Below, piece after piece: positions 21,653 through 31,874 of a stretch of DNA of 64,000 nucleotides. The translations under genes and the position numbers were made by a program. The notes beneath the pieces were generated by a model, which made no database searches, was not told the DNA's origin, and worked only from the letters and a program-made list of their open reading frames with translations. The first letter of the stretch is position 1. Every line of letters begins with the position of its first letter. Origin of the DNA: Sophora flavescens (taxonomy: Eukaryota > Streptophyta > Magnoliopsida > Fabales > Fabaceae). The stretch is from NCBI GenBank assembly GCA_030762895.1, contig CM061062.1, positions 238,824,019-238,888,018 of the forward strand, given 5' to 3'.

Positions 21653-23313
21653 AATCACCCCAAGCTTAAGACTTTGCTTGTCCTCAAGCAAAAACCAAGG
21701 CCAGAAGATGAAAACGAACAGAGCAATGATAGTGAACTAAGAGCCCAAGTAAATGATCCAAGTAATAGGCATTTCAAATAATTCATCAAGAGACAATCAA
21801 TTCAAGTCCAATTAGGGGCTTAGGTTTCCTAGACTCATATTCTCACTGATTCGGGCACTCTTGCTCACCTGAAGATCACCCCAAGCTTGTTCATTTGCTT
21901 GGCTCTCTTTCTCACCTCACTCAAGTGTTCAAGGATCTATGACAATTCGCTCCATTTTCCTCAAGGAATGATTTCTACCATAGGCCTGACTATCAACCAA
22001 ATCTCTACTTTATTAATGAAAACAATTAAGAATCAAGAGGTCTTTTTCTTTGGTTGTAACGGGGCCATGGGATTTATTGTTAGGTGGGGAGATCAAGAAA
22101 AGGAAATTTCAAAAGGCTATACAAACTATCAAGCATTGCAAAGCATGACCTTCTAAAATACCTTTTTGGGTTTTGATTTATTTTTCCACCTCTCTTCCTT
22201 TCTTTTTGTTTTATTTCTCATTTCTTTTTGTCATCCCCTTCTCTATATTTTTGTTTTCTTTTTCTTTTGTTTGGAGAATGGGAGATTTTTCCACTCAAGA
22301 GAAATATTTTTCTGATTCTTTCATCCCATACTTTTTTCAACTACCTTTTTACCCTTTTGTAATACTTTAGAAGGTCCTATCATGCATCATTCAACAAAGT
22401 AATTTAAGGTACCAAGAAAAGTATTTTTATTCTTTCAGGCTCAAAATTGGGCAACTAAAGGGTAGCATTTAGTCAATCAAAGCTCAGAAGACCGGAAAAA
22501 TACCTAGTGCCTCAATCATTTTCAAAAATGTTTCAAAAATTTTTAAGCTTCAAAACGGTTTCAAGTCAAGTTCTAGAGAAATACAATCCAAGAGGAATAA
22601 CACTCTAACACAAAGAATGGGGTAGATTTAGTGAGTACCCCTTTGGCTCAAATTTCTCACATTTTAGTAGTTTAGAAATCGATGAGAAACACAAATCTAC
22701 AGAACCACATGCTAATTATCAACTATCAATGATCATCTCAAGCATTTTTCATTTGTAGCCTTATCACAAGAATAAACAGAATTGGGTTCAAGAATTCTCT
22801 ATCTCAAGTTATTTGGCACTTAGTTCTCACAATTGGATGCATCATCTAAACAAGGGCAATCTAATTGTGTGATCATGCAAAGCTATCATGCAAAACTATA
22901 TGAATGCAATATGAAGGATTCAAAAATACCCCTACCCCAAGCTTAAAAATTTACATTGTCCCCAATGTAAACAATCAAGTTGGAGAGGAAAGAAAAATTG
23001 GAACGACTTACCGAGGCGGCGGCGGGTGTTGGCTCACATGCCTAGTCAGGAGGAATTGCATGAAAATTGGGTCACGGCCTGGGCGTGATGGTTGCTGACT
23101 TTGTTGTCTCTGCCCTTTTTGCTTCTCCTTCCTCCTTTCCCTTAAAACCTTAACAAACCTATTAATCTATGATATTTTCCTCTTGATCTTCTCAAATTAT
23201 TCAAGAGGTTAAAATCAAAAACAAAATCTAACTAAAGAGAAGGGTTAAGAAAATTTGGGTTGCCTCCCAATAAGCGCTTCTTTAACGTCACTAGCTTGAC
23301 GAGCTTCTTTCAA
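21653..23313. other. Non-coding internal region of the Athila-like element
   Basis: This is the 1.66 kb between the gag-pro stop and the 3' LTR, where an autonomous element would carry the rest of pol. I see only short frames and T- or CT-rich stretches (for example 22170-22340). No RT, integrase or envelope-like motif is visible. Confidence 0.7.
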
Positions 23314-24777
23314 TTAACCGGGGTCGGCTGGGCATAGAAGTGCAAGAGCACGTTTCTTCCATGAAACTCCTTTAAAGAGCTGATTTTGCTTATAAGGCCA
23401 ACATTTGCGCTTCCGCTTTGACCTTTTCACTCTGAGCTTTGTGGCCTTTTTCTTACTCCTTCCTGGCGGAAGTTCTGTTCTCACATGATGAGCAAACCCG
23501 ACTTCAACACCATTGGATGCATCATTTGTCTTGCAGACCTTCGGAGTTGTTTTCATGTTGAGCTCTTCCTTCTTAGTCTTGACAGCAAGTTGATTGGAAT
23601 GAGCTTCCAAATCACCCAAACAGTCTTCTACTTCCTTCGCCTCTTCCTCATCAAGATTTTCAATAGAACTCATGTTTACCTTCTCAAGAGTAGAGTGGTG
23701 CTGATGTGCAAAGGCTTCTCTAGCCACTACGTCCACAACGTCCATGCGGAAACAATTTTCTTCATCACTCGGGCGATGCATAGCTTCAAATACATTGAAA
23801 GTAACCTCTTCATCTTGCACTCTGAATCGAAGTTGGCCTTTTTGTACATCTATCAAAGCACGACCAGTTGATAGAAAAGGTCTCCCCAATATCAGTGGAA
23901 CTTCTGCATCCTCTTCCATGTCTAATATCACAAAATCCGCTGGGAAGATAAACTTATCTACTTTTACCAGAACATCTTCCAGAATACCATAAGGACGCTT
24001 GATTGATCTATCAACTAGTTGCAATGCCATCCTTGTTGGTTTTACCTCACCACCTCCAAGCTTGTTCAAAATCGACAACAGCATCAAATTGATACTCGCC
24101 CCCAAGTCACACAATGCCTTCCCAATAGCAACACTCCCAATAGTGCATGGGATTGTAAAACTACCAGGATCCTTAAGCTTTGGAGGTAGCTTCCTTTGAA
24201 GTATCGCACTGCACTCTTCAGTCAAGGCAACAGTCTCGCCTTCTTTAAACTTTCTTTTCTTTGTGAGCAACTCCTTCATGAATTTTGCATCAGTTGGCAT
24301 CTGCTCTAGTGCTTCAGCAAAGGGTATGTTGATCTGTAACCGCTTGAAGATGTCAAGGAATTTGGCAAACTGTTCTTCCTTCTCCTTCTTCTTTCTCAAA
24401 TGAGGGTATGGCAACTTCACATAAGAGGGGATCACTTGAGGCTTGTCTCCATCTTTTAAAATCTGACTTTTAGTCTTCCTCAAGATTGAATTCTCATCCA
24501 CTAGGTTCTCCCTCTTGTCTTGTTCACTGGTTTTTTCCTCTTCCTCAACTACAACCTCCTTGCCTTTTTCCTCTTTTTCCTCAGCACTCACTTCTGTTTT
24601 TTCATCAACTCTCTGATTCTTCACCAAAGGCTCACCGCCCACATTCTCAAGACTTTTACCACTCCTCAAAACAATAGCATTGCAATGCTCTTTAGGATTA
24701 GTTTGAGTGTTACCTGAAAAACTGCTGCTAGATTGCTCCGCTAGGTGCTTTGCAATTTGTCCAACTTGACCCTCCAA
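23314..24777 (-). CDS. Athila-like gag tail and aspartic protease domain
   Basis: The frame enters with GQVGQIAKHLAEQSSSSF, the usual linker of Athila gag, followed by a Lys/Glu-rich stretch and PYPHLRKKKEKEEQFAKFL. The retropepsin-like domain carries CDLGASINLM (about residues 222-231) as its active-site motif, then PYGILEDVLVKV and LILGRPFLSTG. The end is basic (KRSKRKRK) and stops at 23314, where RT should follow. It lies one base out of register with the upstream gag. The change sits at a run of seven A (near 24780-24790), so it was probably one frame originally or uses a shift. The start shown is not a real initiation site. Confidence 0.8.
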   Translation of the reverse strand: MEGQVGQIAKHLAEQSSSSFSGNTQTNPKEHCNAIVLRSGKSLENVGGEPLVKNQRVDEKTEVSAEEKEEKGKEVVVEEEEKTSEQDKRENLVDENSILRKTKSQILKDGDKPQVIPSYVKLPYPHLRKKKEKEEQFAKFLDIFKRLQINIPFAEALEQMPTDAKFMKELLTKKRKFKEGETVALTEECSAILQRKLPPKLKDPGSFTIPCTIGSVAIGKALCDLGASINLMLLSILNKLGGGEVKPTRMALQLVDRSIKRPYGILEDVLVKVDKFIFPADFVILDMEEDAEVPLILGRPFLSTGRALIDVQKGQLRFRVQDEEVTFNVFEAMHRPSDEENCFRMDVVDVVAREAFAHQHHSTLEKVNMSSIENLDEEEAKEVEDCLGDLEAHSNQLAVKTKKEELNMKTTPKVCKTNDASNGVEVGFAHHVRTELPPGRSKKKATKLRVKRSKRKRKCWPYKQNQLFKGVSWKKRALALLCPADPG

Positions 24778-26077
24778 GTTTTTTTATAGAAGCATCGGTG
24801 TTTTTCTGGTTTGACATGGTCAATTGCATGAACTGATTGAGAGTGTTCTCCAAGTTAGAAATCCGGTCTTGAGGCGGTTGTGTAGGAAGAGGCTTGCTTG
24901 TTTGGCCGGCATCTTGCTTCCAACCAAAATTTGGTTGATTCCTCCACCCTTGGTTGTAGTTGTTAGGGAATTGGTTGTTGCCTTGCCGCCCATAGTTCCC
25001 CATATAATTAGCTTCCTCATGGGAACTAGGTGGTGCCTCACATCTTCCATTATCATGATCTCCTCCACAAAAATCACATCTCATTACTTGCTGAGGTGGC
25101 ATGGTTGTCCCTTGGACGGTTTGCAGTTGTTGTGGGAGTTGAGCTAGTTGCTTGGTGACGGACTCAAGTTGCTGTGTTATAAGCTTATTCTGAGCCAAAA
25201 GTGCAGTTTGTGAATCTAACTCCAATACTCCTCTTCTTGATGTGGGACCCCGATCATGATGCATCCAATAGTCATTCGATGCCATAGCCTCTATCAAAAT
25301 CAATGCTTCCTCCGCTGTCTTTGTGTTCATGGATCCTCCAGCTGAGGCATCCAACATATACCTGGTTGACGGCCTCAATCCATTACAGAAGGTTTGCATT
25401 TGGGTATGATCATCAAACCCATGATTTGGACATCTCCGGAGCAATTCCTTGAACTTTTCCCAGGCGTCATGAAGAGTCTCACCTTCTTGTTGAGCAAAGC
25501 TTATGATGTCACCCCTTGTCTTCACAAATCTTGAGGTGGGGAAGAATCTTGCCAGAAATTTTGCCGCTAAGTCATCCCATGTAGTGAAGCTCCCCCTTGG
25601 TTGTGATTGGAGCCAAGACTTGGCTCTATCTCTTAGAGAGAAAGGGAACAACCTCAGGCGAATTGCATCATCGGAGGCACCATTTATCTTCACTGTGTCA
25701 CACAACTCCAGGAAGTTGGAGACATGACTATTAGGATCTTCTTTCTCCAACCCGGCAAACTGATTTTGTGAAACCATATTGATGAGAGTGGGCTTGATTT
25801 CAAAATTGTTGCAGTTCACTGGAGGCCTCACTATGCTAGTGACATGCCGGTTGACATTTGTATTGGCATAGTCACCAAGTGTCCTCCGTGGTGGAGCACC
25901 TTCACCATTGCCTGCCATCCTGAGTCTTTCTTGATGAGCTTGAGAAGTGGCAATCTCTTGTTTTTCTGCTTGTTGTTCTAACAGTCTCTGCTCTCTTGCT
26001 TGCCTCCGATTTCCTCTAGCTGTTCTTTCAATTTCAGGATCGTAGAGGAGTTGGTCAGCTGGGATAGTACCTCGCAT
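24728..26077 (-). CDS. Athila-like gag
   Basis: I take the ATG at 26077 (MRGTIPADQLLYDPEIERTA) as the start; upstream codons lack an ATG. The protein has a basic, coiled-coil-like QAREQRLLEQQAEKQE segment and the family-typical LGDYANTNVN. A retrotransposon gag domain follows (FLELCDTVKINGASDDAIRL to KELLRRCPNHGF, about residues 115-215). A zinc-knuckle-like CDFCGGDHDNGRCE lies near residue 330, followed by a Gly/Asn/Gln-rich part. Gag builds the particle and packages RNA. The reading changes frame at its 3' end into the protease frame. Confidence 0.85.
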   Translation of the reverse strand: MRGTIPADQLLYDPEIERTARGNRRQAREQRLLEQQAEKQEIATSQAHQERLRMAGNGEGAPPRRTLGDYANTNVNRHVTSIVRPPVNCNNFEIKPTLINMVSQNQFAGLEKEDPNSHVSNFLELCDTVKINGASDDAIRLRLFPFSLRDRAKSWLQSQPRGSFTTWDDLAAKFLARFFPTSRFVKTRGDIISFAQQEGETLHDAWEKFKELLRRCPNHGFDDHTQMQTFCNGLRPSTRYMLDASAGGSMNTKTAEEALILIEAMASNDYWMHHDRGPTSRRGVLELDSQTALLAQNKLITQQLESVTKQLAQLPQQLQTVQGTTMPPQQVMRCDFCGGDHDNGRCEAPPSSHEEANYMGNYGRQGNNQFPNNYNQGWRNQPNFGWKQDAGQTSKPLPTQPPQDRISNLENTLNQFMQLTMSNQKNTDASIKKLGGSSWTNCKAPSGAI

Positions 26078-26250
26078 ACACAAACAGTCTAGCCACAAGG
26101 GTGTTAGCAGTAACTGTTAGCACACAAACATCAAACACACCAGAAAAAATGACAGCAAAACAAAACAGAAAAAATGACAGCAAACAGTTTATAACAGATT
26201 TTTTTTTTTAAATCAGTAACCGAAATGGATATGCTAATATTGAAACACAG

Positions 26251-26268
26251 TCCCCGGCAACGGCGCCA
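26251..26268 (-). other. Athila-like primer binding site (tRNA-Asp type)
   Basis: On the minus strand TGGCGCCGTTGCCGGGGA starts nine bases after the 5' LTR. This is the classical Athila/Tat primer site. Confidence 0.9.
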
Positions 26269-26277
26269 AAAACTTTT

Positions 26278-27649
26278 TGACGGATATGGGCAAGTATACC
26301 CAGTCGTGCAAGTAATACGGTGGTGAGACCGTTTTATCGTTCCCACGAGGACTGCGACAAGTACTAGCACGTACCGAATCAATTACTATTCAAGCTGATA
26401 CTTGGATTGAAGAGAGTTCTATACTAATTATCAAGCCCAAAACAACAAAAGAAAAGGAAAAGTTCTTTGAGGATTTCTATCGAACACTTGGGAGGCAGAG
26501 AAGAGGATTCTTCAAATATATAAAATATGTTGGGATTAGGTTCACTCAACTTCATCCCTATGCAATGAAATGACTAACAAACAGTTTCTACTTCAATTAT
26601 GACAATCAATCCACTAAATTACTCAAGCCCCGATTCCTCGGATGACAAGAGCCTAAATCCACTAATAGACCCTAATTCCTTAGGTGGCCTAGATTAATGA
26701 ATTTGCATTATGATTAGGGATTACACGATTGCTAATAAACCTAAATCTATCCCTAGATACAAGGTTTACCAGGTAATTGATTTCGATTCCGGTTCTAATA
26801 CGAATTTCCCAATTGCATATCAAAACACTAATCGAGTCATGGGGGTGCTAGCCACAACAAGCATTAAGCATAGAAAATCAATCACTCATACAGAAGTAAA
26901 AACTGTATTACAAGATCAAATCAAATACATGGGTAATTCAGAGAGAGCTACACCTAACCCCAACAATGGGAGTTTAGCTACACATCATCAAAGTAGAAAG
27001 GAAAAGAAAAGATACTGAGATGAAGGAAGGGAAGAACTCTATGGAAGGATGCACCCAGCCACAGCAGCAGAAATTGCGTTTTTTAGGGTTTCTTGGCCGC
27101 CTCCTTTCCTCATAATCAATCCCCCCCACAATTCTGCCCTAAAACAGCTTATAACAGGGGTTCTGGGTTTCGCGCGCTCTCGGGGCAAGACGTAGCTCGC
27201 GAGGCGAATGTTAAAAATCTGGTCTTCAGAGATTGGATCTATCGCGAGGCGATATAGTAACTCGCGAGGCGAGACCGAAAGGGAGACATATCTGGCACAG
27301 TCAGGCCTTCAAGCTCGCGATGCGAGATGGTGACTCGTGAGGCGAGACAGAAAGGCTGACTGTTGCTGTTCAGCTGGTCTTCAGGCTCGCGTGGCGAGAT
27401 CCAGTCTCGCAAGGTGAAGCTTCAGAATTCTGCTTGGCTCAATTTCTTCTCGTTTCAAGCTCTATCTTCATCCAAGCTTCATCATGGCCAAATCTTGGGC
27501 AATTAATCATAAATTCCTGCAAAACAACACACAAAACCACCTTATCTGTTCCAACGGAAAAACTAACCAAAATCAAACTAAAATGGCCTAACTATATGCA
27601 AATGCATGCAGAAATGTACATGGAAAATGAGGTGAAATCACACTCATCA
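26278..27649 (-). repeat. Athila-like 5' LTR
   Basis: It is the partner of 20282-21652, with the same ends and length within one base. It carries the second CTCGCGAGGCGAG array (27170-27420). Confidence 0.9.
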
Positions 27650-27914
27650 GTAACTTGGAAGTACACTCAAGGAAACTTCTGTCAATGCACTTGTCACTAA
27701 GAAGGTGTTTGTTATCAATGTGAATATTTATGTATGTTTTTCTATGAATGTAAGTTGATCTTTTAATTCCATGTCTTAAGTTGAGTTTTACTTAATAATG
27801 AATTACTAAATAAATATTGACATTCCAAAAGAAATCGACACGTCTTCTAAATAACGTTATTATTGTAAAAAGGGTTAATTAATGTAATGCACCGGACGAG
27901 GGTGTTACATTTCT

Positions 27915-30900
27915 TGTGAAGTTGCAAAACTGAAACAAGATGTAACATATCTAACTGATTCTCTGTCAAAGCTTGTGGGTGGCTCAGATAAGCTTAGTAT
28001 CATTTTAAGGTACTCTAGGTCACCTTATGATAAATCTGGTCTTGGTTATGACAAAGAGAAGCAAGATGCATCTCACAAAAAGTCAAAACCTTTTACACAA
28101 CATAGAGCTTTAAAATTTCCAAATAAATATTCAAAAGCTAAGTCTAGCTCGTCCAACACCTTTTGAAAAGTGTGTGGATAAAGTGGGCATGGTACATCTA
28201 GATGCATACACAATAAACATGCTAAGCATACTCGTCGAATGACAACTAACAAGAAAGGACCCAAGTCAGTTTGGGTACCTAAAGATAAGATAATACATGT
28301 TGCAGATCTGCTTGACAACAGAAGAAAACAGATGTCTTTGTACTTGGACAGTGGCTGCTCATGACACATGACGGGAGAAAGGTCTATGTTCCAAAACCTT
28401 AAGCCCAAAGATGGTGACTGGGTCACATTTGGAGGAAATCAGAAAGGGAAAATCAATGGTATAGGTAAAATTGGTAAACATCCTTTTCCCTCCATTGATA
28501 ATGTTCTTTTCGTAAATGACTTGAAGCACAATCTACTGAGCATAAGTCAATTATGTGACAGTGGATATGCAGTTGTGTTTGATAAGAACATGTGTACTAT
28601 CAAGAAAGATGATTGATCACTTTTATTCACTGCAGAAAGGCAAAACAATCTCTATAAGATTGACTTGGAGGACCTCTCAAATCAAAGTGTCTCATGTGTA
28701 GTGTCCATTGAAGATGAGCGATGGATTTGGCACAAAAGACTAGGTCATGCAAGCTTGAAATTAATTTCAAAGCTAAACAAGCATAACCTCGTGAGAGGAC
28801 TACCAAACCTTAAGTTCAAATCTGATGCTCTCTGTGATGCATGTCAAAAGAGAAAACAAGTCAAAGGTTCTTTTGAATCTAAAAAAGTTGTTAGTACCAA
28901 TAGACCACTAGAGTTGCTACACCTTGATCTTTTTGGTCCAACAAGGACTGCCTCTATCAGTGGTAAGAAATATGGTCTTGTCATAGTACACGATTACACT
29001 AGATGGACATGGGTTATGTTCCTAACTCACAAGGATGAGTCTTTTAAGGTCTTTTATATACTCTGTAAACGTGTACAGAATGAAAAAGGCATGTGTATCA
29101 CTTCAATCAGAAGTGACCACGGGGGAGAGTTTGAAAATGAGCTATTTCATAAGTTCTGTGAAGAAAGTGGTATCATTCACAACTTCTAAATACCCAGAAC
29201 ACCACAATAAAATAGTGTGGTAGAGAGAAATAACAGATCTCTTCAAGAGATGGCTAGGACTATGCTCAATGACAACTCTGTCCCTAGACATTTCTGGGCT
29301 GAAGCTGTTAATACTACCTGCTACATTCAGAACAGAATATACATTAGACCTATTAGACCTATCCTGAATAAGACTCCTTATGACCTGTGGAAATGACGAA
29401 AACCCAACATATCTTATTTTCACCCTTTTGGTTGTAAATGCTATATATTGAATACTAAAGATCAACTTGGTAAGTTTGATGCTAAAACAGATAGTGGAAT
29501 ACTATTAGGATATTGTGAAACATCTAAAGGCTTTAGAGTTTATAATTCTAGGACTCTGATAGTAGAGGAAAGTATTCATGTCAAGTTTGATGACAAACAG
29601 GCTGATAAGAAATTATTAGAGCCAGATGAAGCTTTTGCAGATCTTGATCTAAGTATTCCAGGAGACTCACCTGAAATAAAAGTTGATGATTAAGAAGATG
29701 ACCCCACTCAACAACCAGAAACTTGCACTTCTCAACTTGGTACAGTTAAAAAATCTTGGTACTTTAAGAATTATCATCCACAAGATCAGATCATTGGAAA
29801 CCCCAATGACAAGCTAAGAACCAGATCAACCTTCAGAGAACAAGACAATTCTGTACTAGTCTGAGTTGGAACCAAAGACAGTAGATGAGGCTCTACTAGA
29901 TGGTGGTTTGATTCTAGCCATGCAAGAAGAACTCAATCAGTTTGAAATAAGTGATGTTTGGACTCTAGTTCCCCTGCCCGAAGACAAATCAGTGATTGGA
30001 ACAAAGTGGGTTTACAGAAACAAACTTGATGAAAATGGTAAGGTAATAAGAAACAAAGCAAGACTTGTTGCTCAAGGTTTCGATCAAGAAGAAGGTATAG
30101 ATTATACTGAAACTTTTGCACCTATTGCTATATTAGTAGCTATTAGAATTCTACTTTCATTCACTGCACATCATAGTATTATGCTTTTTCAGATGGATGT
30201 TAAAAGTGCTTTTCTAAATTGATTTATTAATTAAGAAGTCTATGTTATGTAACCTCTTGAGTGTGAAACCCATCCTGAACATGTATATAAGCTTAAGAGA
30301 GCTTTGTACGGTCTTAAGCAAGCTCCTAGAACTTGGTATGATAGACTAAGTTCCTTTCTTATGGAAAATGAATTCAATAGAGGAAAGGTTGACACAACCT
30401 TATTTATAAAATCCATTAAGTCTAATTTCATAGGGTTACAAATATATGTTGATGATATTATTTTTGGTGGTACTAATGACTCTCTATGCAAAGAATTCTC
30501 TAAGTTAATGCAGAAAGAGTTTGAAATGAGCATGATGAGAGAACTCAAATTCTTCCTTGGACTTCAAGTAAAACAAACCATGGACGAGGTGCTCATCCAC
30601 CAAACCAAGTATACAAAAGAGCTTTTGAAGAAGTTTAAGATGGATGATTGTAAACCAATGAATAGTCCTATGCACCCCACTTCCATATTGAACAAAGATG
30701 ATAAAGAGAAAAGGTAGACCAAAAGGTATACAGATGTATGATAGGATCTCTCTTATATCTTACTGCGTCTAGGCCTGATATTATGTTCAGTGTATGTTTA
30801 TGTGCTCGATTCCAATCTGATCCTAGAGAATCTCACTTATCAGCAGTTAAGAGAATTTTTAGATATTTAAAAGGTACTACTAATCTTGGTTTGTGCTTTA

Positions 30901-31389
30901 AGAAAAATGAAGATTACAGATTAGTTGGTTTCTGTGATGCTGACTATGATGGAGATAGAATTGAAAGAAAAAACACTAGTGGAGGATGTCACTTCATTGG
31001 AGCTAATCTTGTCTCATGGTCAAGTAAAAGACAAAGTACCATTGCCTTATCAACTGTTGAAGTTGAGTATATATCAGCTGCAAGTTACTGCTCACAACTT
31101 CTCTGGATCAAAAATCAATTGGAGGACTACAATATGTTTGTAAGTAGTATTCCGCTTATGTGTGATAATACTGCTGCAATAAATCTATCTAAAAAATCCA
31201 ATTTTGAATTCTAGAGCTAAGCACATAGAGATTAAACATCATTTTATCAGGGATTATGTGCAAAAAGGTGTGTTTGATATTCAATTTGTAGATACTGACC
31301 ATCAATGGGCATATATCTTTACTAAACCTCTTGCAGATGACAGATTTATCTTTATTAGGAAGCATCTTGATATGATATGTGTGGATTAA
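27915..31389 (+). pseudogene. C2 gag tail and pol (protease, integrase, RT, RNase H), decayed
   Basis: After unit D the gag frame resumes (CEVAKLKQDVTYL), includes a second, broken knuckle (KVCG*SGHGTSRC), and runs without a gag stop into pol. Protease is YLDSGCS then TGA at the HMTG site. The integrase zinc site is WHKRLGHASL...CDACQKR, and its core is RSDHGGEF near 29110. RT carries MDVKSAFLN, QAPRTWYDRL and an intact YVDDIIF near 30447. RNase H shows CDNTAAINL and RAKHIEIKHHFIRD. At least ten in-frame stops occur, many at positions where Gln or Arg is expected (CAA to TAA, CGA to TGA), plus a few frameshifts. A pol like this would copy and integrate the element; this one cannot. Confidence 0.88.
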
Positions 31390-31874
31390 TTTAGGTGTCC
31401 AGCCTTGAAAAATTTTGTTTTGTTAACCTTGCGTCTACTACCTATGCACGTCTAATACCTATTAAAAGTTGTGCGTCTATTGTGTTCATGTCCATATGAT
31501 GCGTCCACTGTTACTTGTTACCGCGTCCATTGTATAGTTTTAGACGAGTCCACATCTGCCTATGTTTAAGCATATTTTTTTAATGTGTTAATAAATGCAT
31601 TTGTTTTGTCTCAATGTCAAATTTATCCTTTATTCTCTTTGCTGAGTCAGTACTTCCACCAATCCCATCAAGACCTTTTTATAGTTCCAAGTTACCAACG
31701 TTGTTTTATCATAATGACATGTCATGTCAAAAGTTTTTTTTAACCTTTGAGATTCAAAATTCCTTTATATGTAATATTTTTCCCTCTGAGAAAAACTTTA
31801 CATTTCTCTAACCTCTCGAGCTATCTCTCTCTCTCTCTCTCTGCTTTCAACCCTAAGCTTTCTGATCACCTAAA
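31390..31874 (+). other. C2 spacer between pol and the third ORF
   Basis: About 485 bp without a coding signature. It includes CGTCTA/CGTCCA motifs related to those in the LTRs (31428-31540) and a CT dinucleotide run near 31820-31842 just ahead of the third ORF. Confidence 0.6.

Larger units (their letters stand above)
20282..27649 (-). mobile_element. Athila-like Ty3/gypsy element, gag-pro only
   Basis: Direct LTRs (20282-21652 and 26278-27649) are flanked by a perfect GTAAC duplication (20277-20281 and 27650-27654), inside unit D. The element reads on the minus strand, with its 5' LTR at the right. The primer site is of the Athila tRNA-Asp kind. The internal part codes for gag and an aspartic protease and then stops. 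There is no RT, RNase H or integrase, so it must be mobilised by another element. By eye the two LTRs differ at roughly three dozen sites (about 3%), making it one of the younger insertions here. Confidence 0.92.
16354..27909 (+). mobile_element. LTR-like unit D, interrupted by the Athila-like element
   Basis: It starts TGTAACTCCCTGATTTTCTG and ends GGACGAGGGTGTTACA, with a perfect TTTCT duplication (16349-16353 and 27910-27914). Without the Athila insertion it is about 4.2 kb. It has a TATA box, a CT-rich leader with a donor-like site, a long AT-rich stretch and one short conserved reading frame near the 3' end. No gag-pol or internal LTR repeat is present. It could be a solo LTR or a short non-autonomous LTR element. 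The 3' part is 27655-27909. Confidence 0.8.
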
